In this document: positions 42,670-51,053 of the stretch, one piece after another
Layout: each line of letters begins with the position of its first letter
How positions within the stretch are numbered: the first letter of the stretch is position 1
NCBI RefSeq assembly: GCF_019972155.1
Contig: NZ_BOVL01000014.1
Coordinates: forward strand, 121,467 to 173,447
DNA: 51,981 bases
Source of the DNA: Bradyrhizobium sp. RD5-C2
GTDB taxonomy: Bacteria > Pseudomonadota > Alphaproteobacteria > Rhizobiales > Xanthobacteraceae
Reading direction: 5' to 3'
The notes under the pieces: generated by a model
What the model saw: the letters and a program-made list of their open reading frames with translations, nothing else
Databases searched by the model: none
Told to the model about the DNA's origin: nothing
Translations under genes and position numbers: made by a program

Positions 42670-42838
42670 CCCATCTGTCGCTGTGCCTGAGAGTATTATC
42701 CCGTCGGCGGGCGCGTCGGGGAGAACCCCAGCGCCTCTTTCCAGATGTCAGACGTCACGCGGTCCTTTTGCCTGAGAGTTTCCGGGGCGGTTGCTCCTTC
42801 GGCGCCGGCGGTAAGGCCGGTCTCTCCCGACGTGACGG
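42670..42838 (-). promoter_or_regulatory. Tandem glycine riboswitch upstream of gcvT
   Basis: Two glycine aptamers in the usual order. Aptamer I spans about 42754-42836, with GTCACG / CGTGAC as P1, GGGAGAGACC, CGCCGAAGGAGCAACCGCCC and ACTCTCAGGCAAAAGGACC. Aptamer II spans about 42672-42747, with CATCTG / CAGATG as P1, ACTCTCAGGCACAGCGACAG and the GGAAAGAGG start. The linker is short, as in cooperative tandem switches. High glycine should turn the operon on, as in known gcvT cases. Sequence boundaries are approximate. Confidence 0.93.
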
Positions 42839-43042
42839 GGTAACAGGTAGGTAGAAAACACGGCGCCACCAAGACTGTCAACGCAGCTGCAACAACTATC
42901 CAATGGGCTTTGTGCTGCCGCGGCAAGCCCATGATCTGCCTGCACAGTTTCTGGACACCGCAGCTGGCAATGTCTAAAAGCGTTCGGCCGGAAAATGACG
43001 CCTTTTTGCGGCTGGCCGGCCCCTTTTTCCGATTGGATGAAC

Positions 43043-45715
43043 ATGAGCAGCGTCAACGACATCAGGTCGACATTTCTGAACTTCTTCAAGGAGAACGGCC
43101 ACGAGATCGTGGCGTCGTCGCCGCTGGTTCCGCGCAACGACCCGACCCTGATGTTCACCAATGCCGGCATGGTGCAGTTCAAGAACGTCTTCACCGGCGT
43201 CGAGAAGCGCGGCTATCAGCGCGCCACGACGTCGCAGAAGTGCGTCCGCGCCGGCGGCAAGCATAACGACCTCGACAATGTCGGCTATACCGCGCGCCAT
43301 CTCACCTTCTTCGAGATGCTCGGCAACTTCTCGTTCGGCGACTACTTCAAGGAGCGCGCGATCGAGCTCGCCTGGAATCTGATCACCAAGGATTTCGGAC
43401 TGAAGAAGGACAAGCTGCTCGTCACCGTCTACCACACCGACGACGAGGCGGCCGGCTTTTGGAAGAAGATCGCGGGCTTCTCGGACGATCGCATCATCCG
43501 CATCCCGACCTCGGACAATTTCTGGGCGATGGGCGATACCGGCCCGTGCGGTCCTTGCTCGGAGATATTTATCGATCGCGGCGAGCATATCTGGGGCGGA
43601 CCTCCCGGCAGCCCGGAGGAGGATGGCGATCGCTTTCTCGAGTTCTGGAACCTGGTGTTCATGCAGTACGAGCAGGTGACGAAGGAGGAGCGCGTGGCGC
43701 TGCCGCGTCCCTCGATCGACACCGGCATGGGGCTGGAGCGCATGGCCTGCATCCTGCAGGGCGTCGAGAGCGTGTTCGAGACCGACCTGTTCCGCCATCT
43801 GATCGATGCGGCCGCTTCGGCCCTCGGCCATGGGCCGAACGAGCAGAACGTGGCGTCGTACCGGGTGATGGCCGACCATCTGCGCTCCTCGGCGTTCCTG
43901 ATCGCCGATGGTGTGCTGCCGTCGAACGAGGGCCGCGGCTATGTGCTGCGCCGGATCATGCGCCGCGCGATGCGCCACGCGCAGCTCTTGGGCGCGAGCG
44001 AGCCGCTGATGCATCGCCTGGTCTGGGCGCTGGTCCGCGAGATGGGCCAGGCCTATCCGGACCTGGTCCGCGCGGAGAAGCTGATCGAGGAGACACTGCA
44101 GCTGGAAGAGACCCGCTTCCGCAAGACGCTGGTGCGCGGCTTGTCGATCCTCGACGAGAAGAGCGCCGGCCTCAAGAAGGGCGACATGTTCGACGGCGAC
44201 ACCGCGTTCACGCTGTACGACACTTATGGCTTCCCGCTGGACCTGACGCAGGACGCACTGAAGTCGCGCGGCATCAGCGTCGACCAGGCATCGTTCACCG
44301 ACGCGATGAACCGCCAGCGCGAGAAGGCGCGCGCCTCCTGGGCAGGCTCCGGCGAGGCGGCGACCGAGACGATCTGGTTCCCGCTGCGCGAGAAGCTCGG
44401 CGCGACCGAATTCCTCGGCTATGAGACCGAGAGCGCGGAAGGCGTGGTAACGGCGCTGGTCAAGGACGGCGCCGAGGCCGATGGCCTCAAGGCTGGTGAG
44501 AGCGGCGCGATCGTGCTGAACCAGACGCCGTTCTATGCGGAGTCCGGTGGTCAGGTCGGCGACGTCGGCATCCTCACGGGCGAGGGCGTCAAATTCCGCG
44601 TCACCGACATGCAGAAGAAGGCCGGCGACCTGTTCGTACATGTCGGCACGGTGGAGCAGGGCACGCTGAGTGTCGGAACCGCGCTGCAGCTCGAAGTCGA
44701 CCACAACAGGCGTTCGTCGATCCGCGCCAACCACTCGGCGACGCATCTGCTGCACGAGGCGCTGCGCCAGGTGCTCGGCGATCACATCGCGCAGCGCGGT
44801 TCACTGGTCGCGCCCGATCGCCTTCGCTTCGATTTCGTGCATCCGAAGCCGATCACGCCTGAAGAACTCGCCCGGGTCGAGGACATCGCCAACGATGTCG
44901 TGCTCGAGAATGACGAGGTCACGACCCGCATCATGGGTGTCGACGATGCCCGCGAGGCCGGTGCGCGCGCGCTGTTCGGCGAGAAATACGGTGACGAGGT
45001 TCGGGTCGTCTCGATGGGCAAGAGCGCCCGCGAGCATGGCCAGAACGCGCTTGGCTGGTCGGTCGAGCTCTGTGGCGGCACCCATGTTCGCCGCACCGGC
45101 GACATCGGCCTGATTTCGGTGACCGGCGAGAGCGCGGTCGCCTCCGGCGTCCGCCGCATCGAGGCGCTGACCGGGCATCATGCGCGCAAGCACGCCAATG
45201 ACACGATGACGCTGGCGAAGACCGCGGCGGCCGAGCTGCGCACCTCGATCGAGGACGTGCCGGCGCGCATCGCAGCCCTGATGGAGGAGCGCAAGAAGCT
45301 CGAGCGCGACCTGTCGGACGCCCGCAAGAAGCTCGCGATGGGCGGCGGTTCGTCGTCGAACGGTGCCGCCTCCGGCGTGCGCGAGGTCGGCAACGTCAAG
45401 CTGCTCGCTCGCGCGGTCGAGGGCGTCGAGACCAAGGACCTGAAGAGCCTGGTCGACGACGGCAAGAAGCAGATCGGCTCGGGGGTGGTCGCGATCGTCG
45501 GCGTCACCGAGGACGGCAAGGCCGGCATCGTGGTCGGCGTCACCGCCGACCTCACCTCGCGCTTCAACGCGGTCGAGCTGGTGCGCAAGGGCTCCGAGGT
45601 GCTCGGCGGCAAGGGCGGCGGCGGCCGGCCCGACATGGCGCAGGCCGGCGGCCCCGACGGCGCCAAGGCGGACGCCGCGCTGTCGGCAATTGAACAAGCG
45701 ATGGCCGGCGCCTGA
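43043..45715 (+). CDS. alaS: Alanyl-tRNA synthetase
   Basis: An 890-residue class II synthetase. ATG 43043 (MSSVNDIRSTFLNFFKENGH) is used; GGA is five bases before it. The aminoacylation domain shows NDPTLMFTNAGMVQFKNVFT and HNDLDNVGYTARHLTFFEML. The editing domain has the HxxxH motif in NHSATHLLHEALRQVLG and CGGTHVRRTGDIG. A C-terminal coiled coil and DHH-type C-Ala domain end the protein. It charges tRNA-Ala and clears mischarged Ser or Gly. Confidence 0.98.
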   Translation: MSSVNDIRSTFLNFFKENGHEIVASSPLVPRNDPTLMFTNAGMVQFKNVFTGVEKRGYQRATTSQKCVRAGGKHNDLDNVGYTARHLTFFEMLGNFSFGDYFKERAIELAWNLITKDFGLKKDKLLVTVYHTDDEAAGFWKKIAGFSDDRIIRIPTSDNFWAMGDTGPCGPCSEIFIDRGEHIWGGPPGSPEEDGDRFLEFWNLVFMQYEQVTKEERVALPRPSIDTGMGLERMACILQGVESVFETDLFRHLIDAAASALGHGPNEQNVASYRVMADHLRSSAFLIADGVLPSNEGRGYVLRRIMRRAMRHAQLLGASEPLMHRLVWALVREMGQAYPDLVRAEKLIEETLQLEETRFRKTLVRGLSILDEKSAGLKKGDMFDGDTAFTLYDTYGFPLDLTQDALKSRGISVDQASFTDAMNRQREKARASWAGSGEAATETIWFPLREKLGATEFLGYETESAEGVVTALVKDGAEADGLKAGESGAIVLNQTPFYAESGGQVGDVGILTGEGVKFRVTDMQKKAGDLFVHVGTVEQGTLSVGTALQLEVDHNRRSSIRANHSATHLLHEALRQVLGDHIAQRGSLVAPDRLRFDFVHPKPITPEELARVEDIANDVVLENDEVTTRIMGVDDAREAGARALFGEKYGDEVRVVSMGKSAREHGQNALGWSVELCGGTHVRRTGDIGLISVTGESAVASGVRRIEALTGHHARKHANDTMTLAKTAAAELRTSIEDVPARIAALMEERKKLERDLSDARKKLAMGGGSSSNGAASGVREVGNVKLLARAVEGVETKDLKSLVDDGKKQIGSGVVAIVGVTEDGKAGIVVGVTADLTSRFNAVELVRKGSEVLGGKGGGGRPDMAQAGGPDGAKADAALSAIEQAMAGA

Positions 45716-45729
45716 CGGAGAGGCTGATC

Positions 45730-46977
45730 GTGGCGACGGCTCCGCTCAAGCCCACGATCAGCGATCCCGGGCTGCGCGAGCGTCTCTACGAGCTGCTTGA
45801 GCAGGACCACCTGCCATATTCGGTCGGCTTGCGCTTCGTCCGGCTTGTTGTCGCGATCATCACCGTCGATGTGCTGGCGGCGATCCTGGCGTCGGTGCCG
45901 GAGATCGATGCGCAGTTCGGGTGGCTGTTCACAGCGATCGAGATCGCCGCCGTGATCGCCTTCGCGCTGGAATATGCCGCGCGGCTCTGGAGTGTGGTCG
46001 GCCGCTCGCTGCGCGACATGACACCGTTGCAGGCGCGGCTGGAATACGCCTTCTCGGCGCTCGGCGTCATCGACCTGCTCGCCTTCCTGCCATCGGCCAT
46101 CGCGCTTGCGATCGGTGACAAGACCGCGCTGGTGTTGTTCGGCATGCTGCCGTTCCTGAAGCTCGTGCGGTATTCGACCGCGATGCGCTCGCTGCTTGCG
46201 GCCCTGCATGCCGAGCGACGCACGCTGTTCGGCTGCGTCGTGATCCTGACCGGCGCGGTGCTGCTGTTCGCCGCGCTGCTCTATGCCATCGAGCACAAGG
46301 TGCAGCCGGACAAGTTCGGCACCATGCCGCAGGCGATGTGGTGGGCAATCGTGACGCTCGGCACCGTCGGTTACGGCGACGTCGTGCCGGTGACGCCGCT
46401 CGGCCGTATCGTCACGGTGGTTGCGATCGTGGTCGGCTTTGCGATGATCGCGCTGCCGGTCGCGATCGTCTCGACTGCGTTCGCCGACGAGGTGCGGCGC
46501 CGCGACTTCGTCGTCACCTGGGGCATGCTGGCGCGGGTGCCGCTGTTCTCGCACCTCAACGCCGCCGACATCGCCGACATCATGCGGCTGTTGCGGTCAC
46601 AGACCATCGAGGCAGGCGAGGTGCTGGTGCGGCGCGGCGATGCGGCGTCGTCGATGTATTTCATCACCGCCGGCGAGGTCGAGATCGACCTGCCGAGCCA
46701 GCGGGTGCGGCTTGCCGACGGCGCGTTCTTCGGCGAGATCGCGCTGCTCCGGCGGACCAACCGTTCCGGCACGGTGACGGCGATGCGGAAGACCAAGCTG
46801 CTGCTGCTCGATGCGCAGGACTTCCATGCCCTGATCGAGCGGATGCCGGCGCTCGCCGCCCATGTCAGGGAGACGGCGGAGGCGCGGCTCGCCGATCCGC
46901 TCACCGCCGGTGGTGACCTTGCCGCCAGCGAGATCGCCCAGGCGCCGCACGAGACCGACGGCGGCATCCGCGACTAA
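45730..46977 (+). CDS. Cyclic-nucleotide-gated K+ channel
   Basis: A 415-residue channel starting at GTG 45730. Six transmembrane helices are visible; the pore filter is TVGYGD at 212-217 (WWAIVTLGTVGYGDVVPVTP). A shortened S4-like segment (LKLVRYSTAMRSLLAAL) suggests weak voltage sensing. Residues 270-390 are a cyclic-nucleotide-binding domain with FFGEIALLRRTNRSGTVTA, the phosphate-binding cassette. The pattern closely resembles the MlotiK1 channel from Mesorhizobium, gated by cAMP. It lies 14 bases after alaS and is closed by a strong terminator. Confidence 0.93.
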   Translation: MATAPLKPTISDPGLRERLYELLEQDHLPYSVGLRFVRLVVAIITVDVLAAILASVPEIDAQFGWLFTAIEIAAVIAFALEYAARLWSVVGRSLRDMTPLQARLEYAFSALGVIDLLAFLPSAIALAIGDKTALVLFGMLPFLKLVRYSTAMRSLLAALHAERRTLFGCVVILTGAVLLFAALLYAIEHKVQPDKFGTMPQAMWWAIVTLGTVGYGDVVPVTPLGRIVTVVAIVVGFAMIALPVAIVSTAFADEVRRRDFVVTWGMLARVPLFSHLNAADIADIMRLLRSQTIEAGEVLVRRGDAASSMYFITAGEVEIDLPSQRVRLADGAFFGEIALLRRTNRSGTVTAMRKTKLLLLDAQDFHALIERMPALAAHVRETAEARLADPLTAGGDLAASEIAQAPHETDGGIRD

Positions 46978-47010
46978 AGCCTCGTTCCGATCAAATCGGA
47001 ACGAGGCTTT
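46976..47010 (+). terminator. Rho-independent terminator after the K+ channel
   Basis: A perfect 16-bp stem AAAGCCTCGTTCCGAT / ATCGGAACGAGGCTTT with a three-base CAA loop, starting within the channel stop codon. The left end gives T-rich sequence on the reverse strand, so it could stop the converging DUF3455 transcript too. Confidence 0.9.
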
Positions 47011-47020
47011 AGATTCCTCT

Positions 47021-47071
47021 TTTGACGCGTTTTCTTCACGCGAACCGGTACCCACTTCGCTTGAAAACGCT
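47021..47071. repeat. Bradyrhizobial intergenic repeat A, copy 2
   Basis: Inverse-orientation copy of 4014-4064: TTTGACGCGTTTTC ... GAAAACGCT, differing at about one base. It fills the gap between the channel terminator and the stop of the DUF3455 gene, whose last codon begins at 47072-47074. Confidence 0.82.
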
Positions 47072-47572
47072 CTAGTCGCGGCGCAGGAACACGTAGTCCG
47101 CCGAATACGCCGCGCTCTTCAACGCGCCTGATTTGTCGCAGGCGCCGTTGAGTTCACCGCCCGAGGTGTTGATCCGCTGCACGGTGGCGACGCTCGACAG
47201 CAGGCCGTTGCCGCGATGGGCGATCACCTCGAGCTTCAGCCAGGGAATGTCAGCTGACGTTGCGCCGGGCGCGCTGCCCGCGGTGCGGGCGGTCACGGCG
47301 CTGCCGTCGACATGCTCCCAGTTCGGCCCCGCATAGTGCCGGCCGACGGTGCGGCCACCGGCAATCAGGGTGGCGACCGGTTCGCGGAACGACCAGGCAA
47401 GCTTGCCGTCGGTGACCGGCTTGCACTCATAGACCTGCACGCCCTCGGCATGGACGGTGAGGACCGCGGTCTCGTCGGGCGCCGCGACGGCGTCCGGCAG
47501 GGGATCGGCAGCGAGTGCCGCCGATCCGGTCAGCAACAAGGACGCGAGCGTCACCCGGCCGAGAAGGGTCAT
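47072..47572 (-). CDS. DUF3455 secreted protein
   Basis: A 166-residue exported protein. ATG 47572 (MTLLGRVTLASLLLTGSAAL) precedes a signal peptide cut after ALAA. DUF3455 signatures are VLTVHAEGVQVYECKPVTDG, WSFREPVATLIAGGRTVGRH and GPNWEHVDGSAVTARTAGSA, ending with a Cys near the C-terminus in NGACDKSG. The family has no established function. It sits divergently beside repeat A and follows icd on the same strand at a distance of 36 bases. Confidence 0.88.
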   Translation of the reverse strand: MTLLGRVTLASLLLTGSAALAADPLPDAVAAPDETAVLTVHAEGVQVYECKPVTDGKLAWSFREPVATLIAGGRTVGRHYAGPNWEHVDGSAVTARTAGSAPGATSADIPWLKLEVIAHRGNGLLSSVATVQRINTSGGELNGACDKSGALKSAAYSADYVFLRRD

Positions 47573-47608
47573 GGTCACGCTCGCTATTGTGTCTGGAAAC
47601 AGCGGCCG

Positions 47609-48823
47609 TCAGGCCGCCATCGCCTTCCCGAGATTGTCGGCGACCTTGTCGAGGAAGCCGGTGGTCGAGAGCCAGCGCTGGTCGGCGCCGACCAGGAGCG
47701 CGAGGTCCTTGGTCATGTAGCCCTCTTCGACGGTCGCGACGCAGACCTTCTCCAGCGTGGTGGCGAACTTCGCCAGCGCCTCGTTGTTGTCGAGCTTGGC
47801 GCGATGGGCGAGGCCACGGGTCCAGGCGAAGATCGACGCGATCGAGTTGGTCGAGGTCTCCTTGCCCTTCTGGTGCTCGCGGTAGTGGCGGGTCACGGTG
47901 CCGTGGGCGGCTTCGGCTTCCACCGTCTTGCCGTCCGGGGTGAGCAGCACCGAGGTCATCAGGCCGAGCGAGCCGTAGCCCTGGGCCACGGTGTCGGACT
48001 GCACGTCGCCGTCATAGTTCTTGCAGGCCCAGACATAGCCGCCGGACCATTTCAGCGCCGAGGCCACCATGTCGTCGATCAGGCGGTGCTCGTAGGTCAG
48101 GCCCTTGGCCTCGAATTCCTTCTTGAACTCGCGGTCGTAGATGTCCTGGAAGATGTCCTTGAAGCGGCCGTCATAGACCTTCAGAATCGTGTTCTTGGTC
48201 GAGAGGTAGACCGGGTAGTTGCGCAGCAGGCCGTAATTGAGCGAGGCGCGGGCGAAATCGATGATGGAGTCGTCGAGATTGTACATCTCCATCGCGACGC
48301 CGGCGCCGGGCGCCTTGAACACTTCCCGCTCGATCACGGTGCCGTCCTCGCCGACGAACTTCATCGACAGCGTGCCCTTGCCCGGGAACTTGATGTCGGT
48401 GGCGCGGTACTGGTCACCATAGGCGTGGCGGCCGATGATGATCGGCTTGGTCCAGCCGGGAACCAGGCGCGGCACGTTCTTGCAGATGATCGGCTCGCGG
48501 AAGATCACGCCGCCGAGGATGTTGCGGATGGTGCCGTTCGGCGACTTCCACATCTGCTTCAGGCCGAACTCCTTCACCCGGGCCTCATCGGGGGTGATGG
48601 TGGCGCATTTGACGCCGACGCCGACCTTCTTGATGGCTTCGGCGGCGTCGATGGTCACCTGGTCATTGGTCTCATCGCGGTATTCCATGCCCAGATCGAA
48701 ATAGAGCAGTTCGACATCCAGGAACGGGTTGATCAGCTTGTCCTTGATGTACTGCCAGATGATCCGGGTCATCTCGTCGCCATCGAGCTCGACGACGGGG
48801 TTGGATACCTTGATTTTAGCCAT
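47609..48823 (-). CDS. icd: NADP-dependent isocitrate dehydrogenase (type II)
   Basis: A 404-residue enzyme of the eukaryote-like type II group, oxidatively decarboxylating isocitrate to 2-oxoglutarate in the TCA cycle. Signatures are VVELDGDEMTRIIWQYIKDK, WKSPNGTIRNILGGVIFREP, IGRHAYGDQYRATDIKFPG and YDGDVQSDTVAQGYGSLGLM with the metal-binding Asp residues. Full length, with no frameshift. It stands apart from its neighbours, with about 200 bases upstream. Confidence 0.97.
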   Translation of the reverse strand: MAKIKVSNPVVELDGDEMTRIIWQYIKDKLINPFLDVELLYFDLGMEYRDETNDQVTIDAAEAIKKVGVGVKCATITPDEARVKEFGLKQMWKSPNGTIRNILGGVIFREPIICKNVPRLVPGWTKPIIIGRHAYGDQYRATDIKFPGKGTLSMKFVGEDGTVIEREVFKAPGAGVAMEMYNLDDSIIDFARASLNYGLLRNYPVYLSTKNTILKVYDGRFKDIFQDIYDREFKKEFEAKGLTYEHRLIDDMVASALKWSGGYVWACKNYDGDVQSDTVAQGYGSLGLMTSVLLTPDGKTVEAEAAHGTVTRHYREHQKGKETSTNSIASIFAWTRGLAHRAKLDNNEALAKFATTLEKVCVATVEEGYMTKDLALLVGADQRWLSTTGFLDKVADNLGKAMAA

Positions 48824-48950
48824 GACGGGGAGGCCCTCTTGGGAACGGCGCGCTTTTGACGGCGGGGGGTGGAAAATACGCCTGCGCTATAGCACCGCCC
48901 GCGGACGGGCGGAAGCGCACCGGTTATGCACTTTCAGCCCATCTTTTGAC

Positions 48951-48981
48951 CGAGAACCGCCATTCTGAAGGGCGGCTCTCG
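48951..48981. terminator. Hairpin between icd and the membrane hydrolase gene
   Basis: CGAGAACCGCC pairs with GGCGGCTCTCG around a nine-base loop, one G-U allowed. It lies about 40 bases beyond the stop of the upstream reverse-strand hydrolase, so it may end that transcript before icd. T runs are absent. Confidence 0.5.
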
Positions 48982-49019
48982 CTCCTTGTCCTGGGCGAGT
49001 TTTCCTCGCCTGAACCCCT

Positions 49020-50747
49020 CTAAAACGGGACCTGCGTCGCGGTCCCGGCCACGATGTACCAGGTCACGAACAGGCCCGCGATCAGAGCCCCCGGCAAGCT
49101 CGATCCGGTCCGCCGCCAGGTGAAGGTCGCGATCACGCCGACGATCGCCAGCAGCGGCACGAACTGGATCGCGACGATGGTCGAGAGCGGCACGAATCCA
49201 GGGTCCGGGATCGGGTTGAACAGCTTACCGGTCAGCCACAGCGTGCCGTATTGCAGCACCAGCAACACGATGAAACCGAGCGTCAGCGCCAGGATGTTGG
49301 TCAGATAGAGCGCGCCGCGCGGCGCGCCCATGGTCGAGAAATTTCGGTGCAGCACGTGCAGCGCCACCACGAAAAACGCCGTGAACGGAATCAGATAGAT
49401 CAGGAAGATGAGGAATTGCTTCGCGCTCATCAATTTGAGTGCGACGATCCAGAATCTGAAGTCGATCTTGAAGGCGAGGTCGGCGAGCCAGAGCGCAGCG
49501 TAGCCCACCACAACCGAGGTCACCGCGATCACGACGGATTGACCGACGAGGCCGGCCCGACTGGCGCGCTTAGGGGCGAACCACATCAGGGCCAGCGTGA
49601 TCAGGCCGTTGATGATGGCCCAGACCAGGATCTGGTTGGTGATGCCCTGCGGCAGGAACGCGCTCGGGGTGACAACAGTGCCGCCCAGCGCAAAGGCCGG
49701 GTAGTAAGTCAGCGCCGGGATGAAGGCGGACAGGATGAACGCCGTGGTCCAGCGCCGGCCTTTGGCGGCCTCGTGCGGCGGCATGGTGCCGTCGGCAACC
49801 GCCGGCAGCCGCAGGCGGGAGAACATCGGCGCCTCCAGCAACCCGTCGAATGTCCCGATCACCAGCGCCACGAAGCCGATCAGCGCGATCAGGGTGCCGA
49901 TCTCCTTGCGGAACCAGATCTGGTCGTCGGCTGGACGCGGGGTGCCGCCCTTCAATGTCTTGGCGAACCAGTCGAGGCTGTAGCCGATCGCCTCATGCGA
50001 GAGGTGCTCGGCCGGATGGGTCATCGCGGGGGTGTGCAGCACTCGCGCGGTGCCGTTGGCCGGATCGCCATAGACCTTGCCCGGCTCGACCGCGCCTTGC
50101 GTGCCGAACAGCGCCCAGAGTTTCGGGCTCTTGGTGACGTCGCGGGCGAGGTCGACGCCCCACATCAGCTCGGGGAATTCCTCGTACTGGGCGAACACCA
50201 GCGCAGTGTTGCGCGGCCATGTCGCGGTGCCCTCGGCGGCGAACGGCTTGCCGGTCGACGAGCCCTCCAGCACCATCGATTTGTAGTCATTGGGCATCGC
50301 GGTGGCGGCCGCCAGCACGGTCCAGCCACCCATCGAATGGCCCTCGAGCCCGATGTTGTCCTTGTCGACGAATGGCAGGCTGCGCAGATAGGCAAGGCCG
50401 TCAGGTCCGCCAAAACCGTTGGCGAAGGAGGGCGGGTCGCTATAGCCGTGGCCGGTCTGGTCGAGCGCCAGCACCACATAGCCGCGGCGCGCGAACTCGA
50501 TGGCGAAGCCGTCCTGGGTCTCGCGCGAATTGATGTAGCCGTGCACCGCGAGGATGCCGGGGGCCGGGATTTGCGGCGTCGCGTTCGGCGGGACGTAGAG
50601 CAGGGCGCTCATGGTGTTGCCCTTGGCGCCCTTGAATCTGACATCCTCGATCCGGATGCCGCCTGCGGTCTGCGTGAGGTGGGCGAGCAGGCCCCCCGCC
50701 ACGATCAAGACCACGCCGACAATCGCCAGCGTCCATCTGCCCCGCAT
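49020..50747 (-). CDS. Alpha/beta hydrolase fused to a multi-spanning membrane domain
   Basis: A 575-residue protein. The start ATG 50747 has GGGGGGAC upstream. Residues 8-25 form one helix; residues 30-270 are an alpha/beta hydrolase with nucleophile Ser138 in GLEGHSMGGWTVLA, oxyanion HGYIN near 70, and a likely Asp and His later (AMTHPAEHLSHEA). From about 288 on, eight to nine hydrophobic helices follow (e.g. IGTLIALIGFVALVIGTFD). The hydrolase would face the periplasm. Substrate unknown. Similar fused proteins occur in Bradyrhizobium, as I recall, without experimental work known to me. Confidence 0.82.
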   Translation of the reverse strand: MRGRWTLAIVGVVLIVAGGLLAHLTQTAGGIRIEDVRFKGAKGNTMSALLYVPPNATPQIPAPGILAVHGYINSRETQDGFAIEFARRGYVVLALDQTGHGYSDPPSFANGFGGPDGLAYLRSLPFVDKDNIGLEGHSMGGWTVLAAATAMPNDYKSMVLEGSSTGKPFAAEGTATWPRNTALVFAQYEEFPELMWGVDLARDVTKSPKLWALFGTQGAVEPGKVYGDPANGTARVLHTPAMTHPAEHLSHEAIGYSLDWFAKTLKGGTPRPADDQIWFRKEIGTLIALIGFVALVIGTFDGLLEAPMFSRLRLPAVADGTMPPHEAAKGRRWTTAFILSAFIPALTYYPAFALGGTVVTPSAFLPQGITNQILVWAIINGLITLALMWFAPKRASRAGLVGQSVVIAVTSVVVGYAALWLADLAFKIDFRFWIVALKLMSAKQFLIFLIYLIPFTAFFVVALHVLHRNFSTMGAPRGALYLTNILALTLGFIVLLVLQYGTLWLTGKLFNPIPDPGFVPLSTIVAIQFVPLLAIVGVIATFTWRRTGSSLPGALIAGLFVTWYIVAGTATQVPF

Positions 50748-51053
50748 CGTCGTCCCCCCACTGCTTCGACCCAAGTGCCTCGCCGTTCAAGCGGCGTCTC
50801 AAGCGTGCCTTTACAGCTTCGCTTTGGTTGTGGTTGATAGCCTATCCGAAGGCCAAGCGCGCGCAAGCGGCAGTCTTCGCTCCGTGCGATTGGGACTCCG
50901 ATTGAGGATTCGCAAACGCTGCTAACCCTGTTATCTCCTTGGAGAAAATGGTCCCGCGCAAAACCGGTTGCGGCGCTCCGCATGAGAGTTTGAATCAGCT
51001 GCTTCGGAAGCTGATTCAAAATCTTCAGACGTTGAATCAGAAAGTGAAGTGAG
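50748..51053. other. Intergenic between divergent genes, with a palindrome
   Basis: TTTGAATCAGCT / AGCTGATTCAAA (50989-51020) form a 12-bp stem around GCTTCGGA, a UUCG-like loop. A further TTGAATCAG half-site follows at about 51032-51040. The rest includes the divergent promoters of the hydrolase and RNA methyltransferase genes, not resolved here. Confidence 0.55.

Noticed and set aside
42974..44785. Reverse open frame of about 603 codons
   Set aside because: Antisense to alaS; no start signal or domain.
47312..48859. Forward open frame of about 515 codons
   Set aside because: Antisense to icd; a shadow of the enzyme codons.
49251..50837. Forward open frame of about 528 codons
   Set aside because: Antisense to the membrane hydrolase gene, which has a clear GHSMGG site.
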